NCBI GenBank assembly: GCA_963698265.1
Contig: CAVOQC010000004.1
Span: forward strand, 868,001-932,000
Source: FEB-7 sp963698265
GTDB taxonomy: Bacteria > Pseudomonadota > Gammaproteobacteria > Burkholderiales > Usitatibacteraceae
Direction of reading: 5' to 3'
Length of the DNA: 64,000 bases
Of this stretch, positions 16,359 to 23,850 are shown piece after piece. Numbering within the stretch: the stretch's first letter is position 1; each line of letters opens with the position of its first letter. The notes below the pieces were generated by a model. That model was not told the DNA's origin and searched no databases. It saw nothing but the letters and a program-made list of their open reading frames with translations. The position numbers and the translations under genes are program-made.

Positions 16359-17351
16359 TTACCGGGTCTGCGCGGCGTCCGTGCCGGCCTGCCTTCCGAC
16401 GCTGCGACCCACCTGCTGCGCCGCGGCGGGCGGGACTTCGCCGAGCACCGTCACGAGGTGGTCGCCCATGGGCCGCCGGAAGACGGAAAGCGCGCCGTCC
16501 TCACTGGTGGATTCCGTGGTGCGCGCCTCGCCCGAGGCGGGCTCGACGAACACGCTCATCGTCGCGAGCCCGTCGCTCAGGACGAGCTGCGTGACCGGCT
16601 GCGACCGGTTGGGAAGCATGCGCTGCATCTCGCCCACGAGCCGGAACCCGCTGGGCGGAGAGGCCACGGACCAGCCCGTGGAGGCCGGCCGGGGCTCCTC
16701 GGGCGGCTGCACGTCGCGGCGCCAGCCCTTGCTCTGCGCGAGGAAAGTGCTCTTCACCTCGCTGCGAGAGACCTCGCGGCCGACGCGCAGGTTGGTGAAG
16801 GCGTAGAGCTCGAGCACGTGATGCCTGGCTCCCAGCGTCTTGGCCCGCAGCAGCAAGCCCGAGCCGACCTCGGCACACAGGCGCTGCGCGTATCGCAGCG
16901 CATCCTTCGGGTCGAGGTGTATCCACTGGCAGTCCTGCCCGAGGACGCGCTCCACCTTGCCGAGCGCCAGGCGGTAGTTCTCCGCGATCGCGTCCAGCGG
17001 GCCCGTCACGAGCGAGGGAAAGAACCGCGCCGTCACCCGCCGGTCGATGCGGATCATCTTGGCGTCCGGGAAGTAGCACTGCATCTGGTCGTCGCGGCGC
17101 ACGATCTCGCGGCGGGGGCCATCGAGGGACTCGATCCGCTCGTGCTCGGAGCCCCCGAGGTAGACGTGCGTGATCCGGGAGGTCGCCGTGCGCTCGCCCT
17201 GCATGTGCATCACGGTGCCGGCGTAGGTCGTCTCCCGCGCCGAAGTCGCGGCGCGCTGCAGCCACAGGAGCGGATCGGTTCCCGGGTCGGCGGCAGCCGG
17301 CAGGACCGCGAGGAACGCGGCTGCCGGTATCGCCGCGGCCAGGAGCCTCAT
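16359..17351 (-). CDS. rseB: Sigma-E regulatory protein RseB/MucB
   Basis: RseB binds the periplasmic part of the anti-sigma factor RseA and shields it from proteolysis, releasing it when lipoproteins or LPS intermediates accumulate. The 330-residue protein has a signal peptide (MRLLAAAIPAAAFLAVLPAA) and the lipoprotein-binding-like fold (ETTYAGTVMHMQGERTATSR, then ERIESLDGPRREIVR). The C-terminal small domain includes GWSVASPPSGFRL. The ATG at 17351 overlaps the rseA stop by 4 nt. Confidence 0.92.
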   Translation of the reverse strand: MRLLAAAIPAAAFLAVLPAAADPGTDPLLWLQRAATSARETTYAGTVMHMQGERTATSRITHVYLGGSEHERIESLDGPRREIVRRDDQMQCYFPDAKMIRIDRRVTARFFPSLVTGPLDAIAENYRLALGKVERVLGQDCQWIHLDPKDALRYAQRLCAEVGSGLLLRAKTLGARHHVLELYAFTNLRVGREVSRSEVKSTFLAQSKGWRRDVQPPEEPRPASTGWSVASPPSGFRLVGEMQRMLPNRSQPVTQLVLSDGLATMSVFVEPASGEARTTESTSEDGALSVFRRPMGDHLVTVLGEVPPAAAQQVGRSVGRQAGTDAAQTR

Positions 17352-17833
17352 CGGCCGGCCGCGGCCTGGCTGGAGACCGGCCGGTAGAACTCCGCGTTCG
17401 GGAGCTGGCGATGCACCACCACGTACTCGTTCACGTTGTGCAGCGGCACCACGTTCGAGGCGAGGGGCGAAACGGCCGCGGGTGCGGTCTTCGCGATCGA
17501 CGGGGCCGCGGGAGTGCTGCGGTCCTGCATGCCGATCCAGCCCACCACCGCCACCGTGGCGACCGATGCCGCCGCGGCGAAGGCGACGCGCCCGGCCCGG
17601 GCGCTCACGCGCCAGCGCGGTGCAAGCACCGTGGGCTCCAGCGCGATCGCATCCATGATGCGTCGCGTGGAGACGCCGGGATGCGGCGATTCGCCGCGCA
17701 GCGCCTCCCCGATCAGGTGATAGGCCTGCCACGTGCGCTTGAGGTCCTCGTCGCCGCAGCACGCGCGAATGGCGCGCGCCGCCTCGCCGGATTCGAGTTC
17801 CCCGTCCATCAGCAAAGAAAGTTCGTGCGTCAT
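17348..17833 (-). CDS. rseA: Anti-sigma-E factor RseA/MucA
   Basis: The cytoplasmic N-terminal domain (MTHELSLLMDGELESGEA, then WQAYHLIGEALRG) is the sigma-E binding domain typical of RseA and MucA. One transmembrane segment follows at about residues 83-101 (VAFAAAASVATVAVVGWIG) and a periplasmic tail of about 60 residues carries the RseB contact region. It holds RpoE inactive until regulated proteolysis. Size (161 residues) and position directly after rpoE fit. Confidence 0.92.
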   Translation of the reverse strand: MTHELSLLMDGELESGEAARAIRACCGDEDLKRTWQAYHLIGEALRGESPHPGVSTRRIMDAIALEPTVLAPRWRVSARAGRVAFAAAASVATVAVVGWIGMQDRSTPAAPSIAKTAPAAVSPLASNVVPLHNVNEYVVVHRQLPNAEFYRPVSSQAAAGR

Positions 17834-17921
17834 GATCCGATCCCGAAAGTGCCCGGGGAATGGCCTGTCGCGGCCTTCGCCCCCGGGGTTGTTGCCGCCC
17901 TGCTGCCTGTTGTATTTGTAT

Positions 17922-18521
17922 TCACCACCGCTGGTCCTTCGCCGTGCCGAGCTGCGGGCGGAGCCTCTCGGCCACCGCCTCGCGGGCCCTGAATATGCGC
18001 GACCGGACGGTGCCGATCGGGCAATCCATGATCTTCGCGATCTCCTCGTAGGACAGGCCGTCGATCTCGCGCAGCGTGATGGCGGTCCGCAGTTCCTCGG
18101 GGAGCGCGTCGATCGCGTCGTTGACGGTCTTCCCGATCTGCTTGGACATCAGCAGGTTCTCGGGCGTGTTGATGTCGCGCAGCCCCGTGGCGTCCTCGAA
18201 GCCCTCCGCCTCCTCGCTGTCGTAGCCGGTGGAAGTGGGCGCGCGGCGCCCCTGGGCGATGAGGTAGTTCTTGGCCGTGTTGATGCCGATGCGGTAGAGC
18301 CACGTGTAGAACGCGCTGTCGCCACGGAAGTTGGGCAGCGCCCGGTAGGCCTTCACGAAAGCCTCCTGCGCCACGTCCTCGATCTCGTTGGGATCGCGAA
18401 TGATGCGCGACAGCAGCCGTTCGAGCTTGCGCTGGTACTTGATGACCAGCAGCTCGAAAGCCCGCTTCTCGCCCCGCTGGGCGCGCTCGACCAGTTGCTG
18501 GTCGATTTCCCTGTCGCTCAT
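17922..18521 (-). CDS. rpoE: RNA polymerase sigma factor RpoE (envelope stress)
   Basis: An ECF sigma factor of 199 residues. Region 2 includes DVAQEAFVKAYRALPNFRGD and the -10-recognition segment FYTWLYRIGINTAKNYL; region 4 includes LPEELRTAITLREIDGLSYE and GTVRSRIFRAREAV. I chose the ATG at 18521 (MSDREIDQQLVERAQRGE), which matches the family start; the frame is open further upstream but without family sequence. RpoE heads the operon with its anti-sigma factor, RseB and MucD. Confidence 0.95.
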   Translation of the reverse strand: MSDREIDQQLVERAQRGEKRAFELLVIKYQRKLERLLSRIIRDPNEIEDVAQEAFVKAYRALPNFRGDSAFYTWLYRIGINTAKNYLIAQGRRAPTSTGYDSEEAEGFEDATGLRDINTPENLLMSKQIGKTVNDAIDALPEELRTAITLREIDGLSYEEIAKIMDCPIGTVRSRIFRAREAVAERLRPQLGTAKDQRW

Positions 18522-18618
18522 CCGTCCCTGAATGGAGTGTCTTGTCGTGCCGGCAATCATCCCCGGTGCCAGGCCCGCGGTGGCGGGTGCGACGAAGGGT
18601 TTGCCGGTTTCCTGCGGT

Positions 18619-18624
18619 ATTATA
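18619..18624 (-). promoter_or_regulatory. Possible -10 element upstream of rpoE
   Basis: A perfect TATAAT on the minus strand lies 98 bp upstream of the rpoE ATG, in the rpoE-nadB divergent region. No good TTGACA-type -35 is found at 16-18 bp, and no clear GGAACTT sigma-E -35 box was seen, so this is only a candidate. Confidence 0.3.
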
Positions 18625-18742
18625 AACGTCAGGTTTTTCATTACCTTGCCGTGTGCTTTCCCGCGACCATGGCCAACAGACTCCCCACCGCGCAAATAGT
18701 TCCTACGCACGCCCTGCCCCGCCGGCCTTCCAGGAAGCCTTC

Positions 18743-20329
18743 TTGAGCACCTACGACGTCCTCGTCATCGGCAGCGGGCTCGCCGGGCTGTCCGCCGCCC
18801 TGCGCCTTGCCGCCGATCGCAAGGTGGCCCTCGTGACCAAGCGCGAGCTGCTGGAAGGGGCCTCGGCCTACGCCCAGGGCGGGATCGCCGCGGTGTTGGA
18901 CAGCGCCGACAGCCTGGAGAACCACATCCGCGACACCCACGTGGCCGGCGGCGGCCTGTGCCGGGACGAGGCGGTGCGCTTCGTGGTCGGGCGCGGGGCG
19001 CAGGCGATCCAGTGGCTCGTGGACCAGGGCGTCCCCTTCACCCGCGAGGCGAAGGGTGGCGAAGGCCTGCATCTCCACCGCGAGGGCGGGCACAGCCACC
19101 GGCGGATCGTCCACGCCGCCGACGCCACCGGCAACGCGGTGCAGCGCACCCTGGTCGAGCAGGCGCGCGCCCACCCCAACATCGACCTGCTCGAATGGCA
19201 CCTCGCCATCGACCTCGTCACCGGCCGCAAGGTCGGCCTGGACGACGACCGCTGCCTCGGCGCCTATGTCCTCGACCTCGTGGGCGGGCGGGTGCGGACC
19301 CTCTCGGCAGGCGCCACGGTCCTCGCCTCCGGCGGCACCGGCAAGGTCTACCTCTACACGACCAACCCCGACACCGCCACGGGCGACGGGATCGCCATGG
19401 GCTGGAGAGCCGGTTGCCCGGTGGCGAACATGGAGTTCATCCAGTTCCATCCCACCTGCCTCTACCACCCCCACGCGAAGAGCTTCCTCATCTCGGAGGC
19501 GGTGCGCGGCGAGGGCGGGTTGCTCCTGCTTCCGGGGGGAGAGCGCTTCATGCCCCGGCACGACGAGCGCGGCGAGCTCGCACCGCGCGACGTGGTGGCG
19601 CGCGCCATCGACTTCGAGATGAAGAAGCGCGGCCTGGACTGCGTCTACCTCGACATCGCGCACAAGGGCGAGGCCTTCGTGCGCGAACATTTCCCCAACA
19701 TCCACCGCAAGTGCCTGGAGTTCGGCATCGACATCGCGAAGGAGCCCATCCCGGTGGTGCCGGCGGCGCACTACACCTGCGGCGGGCTGCAGGTCGACCT
19801 CGCCGGGCGCACGCCCGTGCCCGGCCTCTACGCCCTGGGCGAGGTGGCCTGCACCGGCCTGCACGGCGCCAACCGCCTCGCCTCCAATTCGCTCCTCGAA
19901 TGCGTGGTGTTCGCGGAGGCCGCGGCCGCGGACATCCTCGCCGCCGCCCCCGTCGAGATCCCGGCCCTGCCGCAGTGGGACGAGAGCCGCGTCACCGACG
20001 CCGACGAGGAAGTGGTCATCGCGCACAACTGGGACGAGCTTCGCCGCAGCATGTGGAGCTACGTGGGGATCGTGCGCACCAACAAGCGCCTGGAGCGCGC
20101 ACTCCACCGCATCCAGCTCCTGCAGGCGGAGATCCACGAGTTCTACTCGGCCTTCCGCGTCTCCAACGACCTGATCGAGTTGCGCAACCTCGTGGTCACC
20201 GCGGAGCTGATCGTGCGCTCCGCACTCGCCCGCAAGGAAAGCCGCGGCCTGCATTTCAGCAGCGACTGGCCGGCCACGCTCGCCGAGGCCCGCGACACGG
20301 TGCTCGACCCGCGCTCCCCCGCCCCATGA
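18743..20329 (+). CDS. nadB: L-aspartate oxidase
   Basis: NadB oxidises L-aspartate to iminoaspartate, the first step of de novo NAD synthesis, using FAD. Visible are the dinucleotide-binding motif IGSGLAGLSAALRLA, the YAQGGIAAV flavin segment, the substrate loop HREGGHSHRRIVHA and TGLHGANRLASNSLLECVVF. I chose TTG at 18743 because AGGAAG lies five bases upstream and the protein then begins STYDVLVIGSG like the family; an ATG at 18653 would add 30 residues without family similarity. The divergent nadB-rpoE arrangement is conserved in many beta- and gammaproteobacteria. Confidence 0.95.
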   Translation: MSTYDVLVIGSGLAGLSAALRLAADRKVALVTKRELLEGASAYAQGGIAAVLDSADSLENHIRDTHVAGGGLCRDEAVRFVVGRGAQAIQWLVDQGVPFTREAKGGEGLHLHREGGHSHRRIVHAADATGNAVQRTLVEQARAHPNIDLLEWHLAIDLVTGRKVGLDDDRCLGAYVLDLVGGRVRTLSAGATVLASGGTGKVYLYTTNPDTATGDGIAMGWRAGCPVANMEFIQFHPTCLYHPHAKSFLISEAVRGEGGLLLLPGGERFMPRHDERGELAPRDVVARAIDFEMKKRGLDCVYLDIAHKGEAFVREHFPNIHRKCLEFGIDIAKEPIPVVPAAHYTCGGLQVDLAGRTPVPGLYALGEVACTGLHGANRLASNSLLECVVFAEAAAADILAAAPVEIPALPQWDESRVTDADEEVVIAHNWDELRRSMWSYVGIVRTNKRLERALHRIQLLQAEIHEFYSAFRVSNDLIELRNLVVTAELIVRSALARKESRGLHFSSDWPATLAEARDTVLDPRSPAP

Positions 20330-21834
20330 GCTGCCCGCCGGTACTCACCACCGCCCAGGTGCGGGAAATCGAGGAACGCGCCGCCCGCGGCCTCGCGGGG
20401 CCGACGCTCATGCAGCGCGCGGGCCGCGCCGCGGCGGACGCCGCCCGCGCCCTCGCGGCAGACACCGGCGCGCCCGTCCTCGTCGTCGCGGGGCCGGGAA
20501 ACAACGGGGGAGACGCCTGGGTCGCGGCCGCGCACCTGCGCGAGAGCTTCCACCGCGTCACCGTGCTCGACGTCGCCGGCACGGCACCCAAGGCGCCCGA
20601 GGCGCGCGAGGCACGGAAGCGTTTTCTCGCAGCGGGCGGGGAGAGCGTGCGCGCCTGGCCCGAGACGCAGCGCCCGGGCCTGGTCGTCGACGGGCTCCTG
20701 GGCATCGGCCTCGCCCGCGACCTCGATGGAGACATGGCCGCGCTCGTCGGGCGCATGAACGGCTGCGGCGCCCCGGTGCTCGCGATCGACATCCCCAGCG
20801 GCATCGCGAGCGACACCGGCAGCATCCGCGGCGCCGCGGTGCGCGCCACGCGCACCATCACCTTCCTTGCCCGCAAGATCGGCCTCCACACCGGCGACGC
20901 GCTCGACTGCACGGGCGACATCGTGGTCGACGACCTCGGCGTGGACGCGGCCCTGCTGGCCGGCGCCCCGGGCAGCCTCCTCGCACCCGAGTGCGTGCGC
21001 GGCTGGCTCGCGCCGCGCCTGCGCAACGTCCACAAGGGGACCTTCGGCACGCTCGGCATCGTGGGCGGCGGCAAGGGCATGACGGGCGCGGCCATCCTCG
21101 CGGCGCGCGCGGGCCTCTACGCGGGCGCGGGCAAGGTCTTCGTGGGGCTCCTCGCGCCGAACCCGCCCGCCTTCGACCCGGTGCACCCCGAGCTGATGTT
21201 GCGCGCCGTCGACGACACGCTCGCCGCCGACGTGCTCGTGGTCGGCCCCGGGGCGGGCCATTCGCCGAGCGCGACCTCGATCTCGGCCTTCGAGCGCATG
21301 ACTCTCCCCGCGCTCCTGTCGCTGCCCAAGCCGTTGGTGATCGACGCCGACGCGCTCAACGCCATCGCCATCCACGACGCGATGCGCGACGCACTCGCGG
21401 GCAACCGGCGCGCCCCCACGATCCTCACGCCGCACCCGGCCGAAGCCGCGCGCCTGCTGCACGTCACCACCGCCGAAATCCAGGCCGACCGACTCGGCGC
21501 CGCAATTGCGCTCGCCGCGACGCTTCGCTCGGAAGTGGTGTTGAAGGGCGCGGGCAGCATCTGCGCGAGCCCGGACGGCACCTGGGCGGTGAATTCCACG
21601 GGCGACGCGGGGCTCTCCTGCGGCGGCTCGGGCGACGTGCTCGCCGGGATCATCGGCGCGCTCCTCTGCCAGGGGCTGCCGGCCCCGCAGGCGTTGCGCT
21701 ACGCCGTGTGCCTGCACGGCACGGCCTCGCAGTCCTGCACGGCGCGGGGAATCGGCCCCGCGGGGCTCACGGCGGGCGAAGTGGCGCTCGAGGCGCGCGC
21801 GCTCCTGAACGCGTGGGCCGCTGCCCCGCGCTAG
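20326..21834 (+). CDS. nnr: Bifunctional NAD(P)HX epimerase / dehydratase
   Basis: It repairs hydrated NADH and NADPH. The N-terminal YjeF epimerase domain (about residues 1-215) contains VAGPGNNGGDAWVAA and IDIPSGIASDTG. The C-terminal ADP-dependent dehydratase domain is a ribokinase-like fold with KGTFGTLGIVGGGKGMTGAA, LTPHPAEAARLL and the catalytic NSTGDAGLSCGGSGDVLAG. It is 502 residues. The ATG at 20326 overlaps the nadB stop (ATGA), linking repair of NAD cofactors to NAD synthesis. Confidence 0.93.
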   Translation: MSCPPVLTTAQVREIEERAARGLAGPTLMQRAGRAAADAARALAADTGAPVLVVAGPGNNGGDAWVAAAHLRESFHRVTVLDVAGTAPKAPEAREARKRFLAAGGESVRAWPETQRPGLVVDGLLGIGLARDLDGDMAALVGRMNGCGAPVLAIDIPSGIASDTGSIRGAAVRATRTITFLARKIGLHTGDALDCTGDIVVDDLGVDAALLAGAPGSLLAPECVRGWLAPRLRNVHKGTFGTLGIVGGGKGMTGAAILAARAGLYAGAGKVFVGLLAPNPPAFDPVHPELMLRAVDDTLAADVLVVGPGAGHSPSATSISAFERMTLPALLSLPKPLVIDADALNAIAIHDAMRDALAGNRRAPTILTPHPAEAARLLHVTTAEIQADRLGAAIALAATLRSEVVLKGAGSICASPDGTWAVNSTGDAGLSCGGSGDVLAGIIGALLCQGLPAPQALRYAVCLHGTASQSCTARGIGPAGLTAGEVALEARALLNAWAAAPR

Positions 21835-22217
21835 AGCAGCGTCCGGTAGGTCAGCACGCCCAGCGCGGTCATCACGATCGCGCCCGCCAGGTGCCAGGTG
21901 GTGTGCAACAGCGCCCACCCGTACTCGCCCCGCAGGAGCATGCCGACGGATTCGGCCGAGAAGGTCGAGAACGTCGTGAGCCCGCCGAGGAATCCCGTCA
22001 CGAGGAAAAGACGCCACTCCACCGGTATCTCGGGGCGGTGGCTGATCCACGCGAGCGCGATGCCCACGAGGTAGCCCCCGACCAGGTTCGCGACCAGGGT
22101 GCCCAGGGGAAGTGCGGGCGTGCGCAGGTTGAGCCAGACTCCCAGCCCCCAGCGCAACCACGCGCCCAGGGCCGCGCCCAGGCCCACCGCGACGAAGCCG
22201 CCCGCGAGCGTGCTCAC
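21831..22217 (-). CDS. crcB: Fluoride ion channel CrcB/Fluc
   Basis: A 128-residue, four-helix membrane protein that exports fluoride as a dual-topology dimer. Family motifs are present: GAALGAWLRWGLG, the central asparagine in GTLVANLVGGYLVG, and GFLGGLTTFSTFSAE with the Phe-box and Na-site threonines. The GTG at 22217 overlaps the upstream thioesterase stop. Its 3' end overlaps the convergent nnr gene by 4 nt. No fluoride riboswitch was seen upstream. Confidence 0.93.
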   Translation of the reverse strand: MSTLAGGFVAVGLGAALGAWLRWGLGVWLNLRTPALPLGTLVANLVGGYLVGIALAWISHRPEIPVEWRLFLVTGFLGGLTTFSTFSAESVGMLLRGEYGWALLHTTWHLAGAIVMTALGVLTYRTLL

Positions 22218-22642
22218 GGCGCACCCGCCAAGGCGGCGCGCAACCGGTCCGGCACCGGCACGGGCCTGCCCGCCGCGTAGTCCAGCCAGACGATCACGAA
22301 CTCGCCCTCGGTGAAGCGCTCGGAGGCGTCGCGCCCGTTCACGATCTCGGAGGCGAGCGTGAAGCTCGTGTTGCCCACGCGCGCCGGCAGAAGCCGCACC
22401 TCGAGTTCGCTCGGATAGACCACGGGCTTCAGGTACGTCACCCGCATGGTCGCGAGAATCGGCCCGCAGCCCTTCCCCGTGGTCTGGTAGCCGAGCGTCT
22501 CCAGCCACTGCACCCGCGACTGCTCGAAGTAGCGCAGGTACTCGGCGTTGTTCACGTGCCCGAGGGCGTCCATGTCGCCCCAGCGCACCTGGATCTTCAT
22601 GGAATGCAGGAGCCGCGGCGCGGCGGGCGGGGTCTTGGTCAT
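22214..22642 (-). CDS. Acyl-CoA thioesterase, 4-hydroxybenzoyl-CoA type hotdog fold
   Basis: A 142-residue hotdog-fold protein with the active-site motif VRWGDMDALGHVNNAEYLRY, typical of 4HBT and YbgC-like acyl-CoA thioesterases. The aspartate in DMDALGHVNN is the usual catalytic residue. The substrate cannot be told from sequence. It lies between a CoA-transferase family gene and crcB on the same strand, so a role in acyl-CoA turnover is plausible. Confidence 0.85.
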   Translation of the reverse strand: MTKTPPAAPRLLHSMKIQVRWGDMDALGHVNNAEYLRYFEQSRVQWLETLGYQTTGKGCGPILATMRVTYLKPVVYPSELEVRLLPARVGNTSFTLASEIVNGRDASERFTEGEFVIVWLDYAAGRPVPVPDRLRAALAGAP

Positions 22643-22655
22643 CGCGGGGGGCGGC

Positions 22656-23780
22656 TCAACGGGTCGGGCCGGCGATTATCGCCTCGTTGTGCTCGCCGAC
22701 GCGAGGCGCGGGCGCGCTTGCCTCCGGCGTGCGCAGCGCCTTCACCACGGGCACGGGCAGCGCCGCGAGCACGTGCCCGGGAATCGCCACCTGCCGCGCG
22801 AAGACGCCGCGTGCGGCGAAATGCGGGTCCGCGACGGCTTCCTCGAGCGTGCGCACGACCGTGCAGCAGGTATCGGTGGAAGCGAGTGCCGCGTCCCAGT
22901 GGGCGGCGTCGTGCGCGGCCACCCGCGCGGCTACCGCGGCCAGCGTGGCGGCGGGATCGCGCGCGTCGTCGCGCAGCGCCTCGGGCACCCCTGCGATCGC
23001 GCAGAAGGCCTGCCAAAACTTGTCCTCGAGGGCCGCCACCGCGAGGTAGCGCCCGTCGGCCGTGCGATAGATGCGGTAGCGGGGCGAGCCGCCGGTGAGC
23101 ATGCCCTCCCCCGGCTTCGGCCATTCGCCCGCGCCGCGGCCATAGGCGAGGCCGAGGAACTGGAAGGCGAAGAGGTTCTCCGCCATGGCGATGTCGAGGA
23201 AGCAGCCCTCGCCCGTGCGGTCGCGCCGGCGCAGCGCGAGAAGGATGTTCATAACCGCCGGATAGGTGCCGCCGGCGATGTCGCCCGTGAGCGTGGCCGG
23301 GATGCCGGGCGTGCCGTCGGCGCCCGCGGTGAGTGCGAGGACACCCGTGCGCGCCGCGTAGTTGAGGTCGTGCCCGGCTTCCTTCGCGCGGGGGCCGTCC
23401 TGCCCGTAGCCGGTGATCGCGCAGTAGACGATCTTCGGGCTCGCCGCGCGCCAGGCCCCGTAGCCCAGGCCCAGCCGGTCCATGACGCCGGGGCGAAACT
23501 GCTCGAGCACCACGTCGATCTTCGGCGCGAGCGCGAGAAGGGATGCCGCGGCATTGGGCGCGCGCAGGTCCAGCGAGATGGCACGCTTGCCCCGGTTGAG
23601 CATCGCGAAGGGCGCGCCCACGCCGTCGACCGCGGGGGGATAGGCGCGCATGTCCTCGCCCGTGCCGGGGCGCTCGACCTTGATCACCTCGGCGCCGGCT
23701 TCCGCGAGGATCAGGCTCGCCAGCGGGCCGGGAAGCAGCGTGCTGAAGTCGAGCACGCGAATGTCCTGCAACGGAAGCAT
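22656..23780 (-). CDS. CaiB/BaiF family CoA-transferase, alpha-methylacyl-CoA racemase-like
   Basis: A 374-residue class III CoA-transferase-fold protein. Family landmarks are VLDFSTLLPGPLASLILAEA, EVIKVERPGTGEDMR, EQFRPGVMDRLGLGY and GYGQDGPRAKEAGHDLNYAA. The GHDLNY arrangement is characteristic of the racemase (AMACR) branch, where the Asp takes part in proton transfer at C2 of 2-methylacyl-CoA. The ATG at 23780 was preferred over upstream starts because MLPLQDIRVLDF matches the family; the sequence above it is repeat DNA. It probably acts in branched-chain or steroid side-chain acyl-CoA metabolism. Confidence 0.85.
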   Translation of the reverse strand: MLPLQDIRVLDFSTLLPGPLASLILAEAGAEVIKVERPGTGEDMRAYPPAVDGVGAPFAMLNRGKRAISLDLRAPNAAASLLALAPKIDVVLEQFRPGVMDRLGLGYGAWRAASPKIVYCAITGYGQDGPRAKEAGHDLNYAARTGVLALTAGADGTPGIPATLTGDIAGGTYPAVMNILLALRRRDRTGEGCFLDIAMAENLFAFQFLGLAYGRGAGEWPKPGEGMLTGGSPRYRIYRTADGRYLAVAALEDKFWQAFCAIAGVPEALRDDARDPAATLAAVAARVAAHDAAHWDAALASTDTCCTVVRTLEEAVADPHFAARGVFARQVAIPGHVLAALPVPVVKALRTPEASAPAPRVGEHNEAIIAGPTR

Positions 23781-23789
23781 CGTAAGGCT

Positions 23790-23840
23790 CCGGAAACAAA
23801 GGAGCGTCCCCCATTCCACAAAGGAGGACGCTCCCCGATT
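23790..23840. repeat. REP-like repeat, family A, degenerate pair
   Basis: Two units, GGAGCGTCCCCCATT and GGAGGACGCTCCCCGATT, lie between the CoA-transferase and the iron-sulfur oxidoreductase. They share the family A core but have mismatches in the stem, suggesting an older copy. The element ends just downstream of the stop of the iron-sulfur gene. Confidence 0.65.
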
Positions 23841-23850
23841 AATAGCACGC

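Noticed and set aside
18522..18742. Sigma-E autoregulatory promoter upstream of rpoE
   Set aside because: No GGAACTT-N16-TCTnA match was found by eye; only an isolated TATAAT is present.
21835..22217. Fluoride riboswitch for crcB
   Set aside because: crcB overlaps the thioesterase stop and has no leader of its own; no riboswitch-like fold was found.
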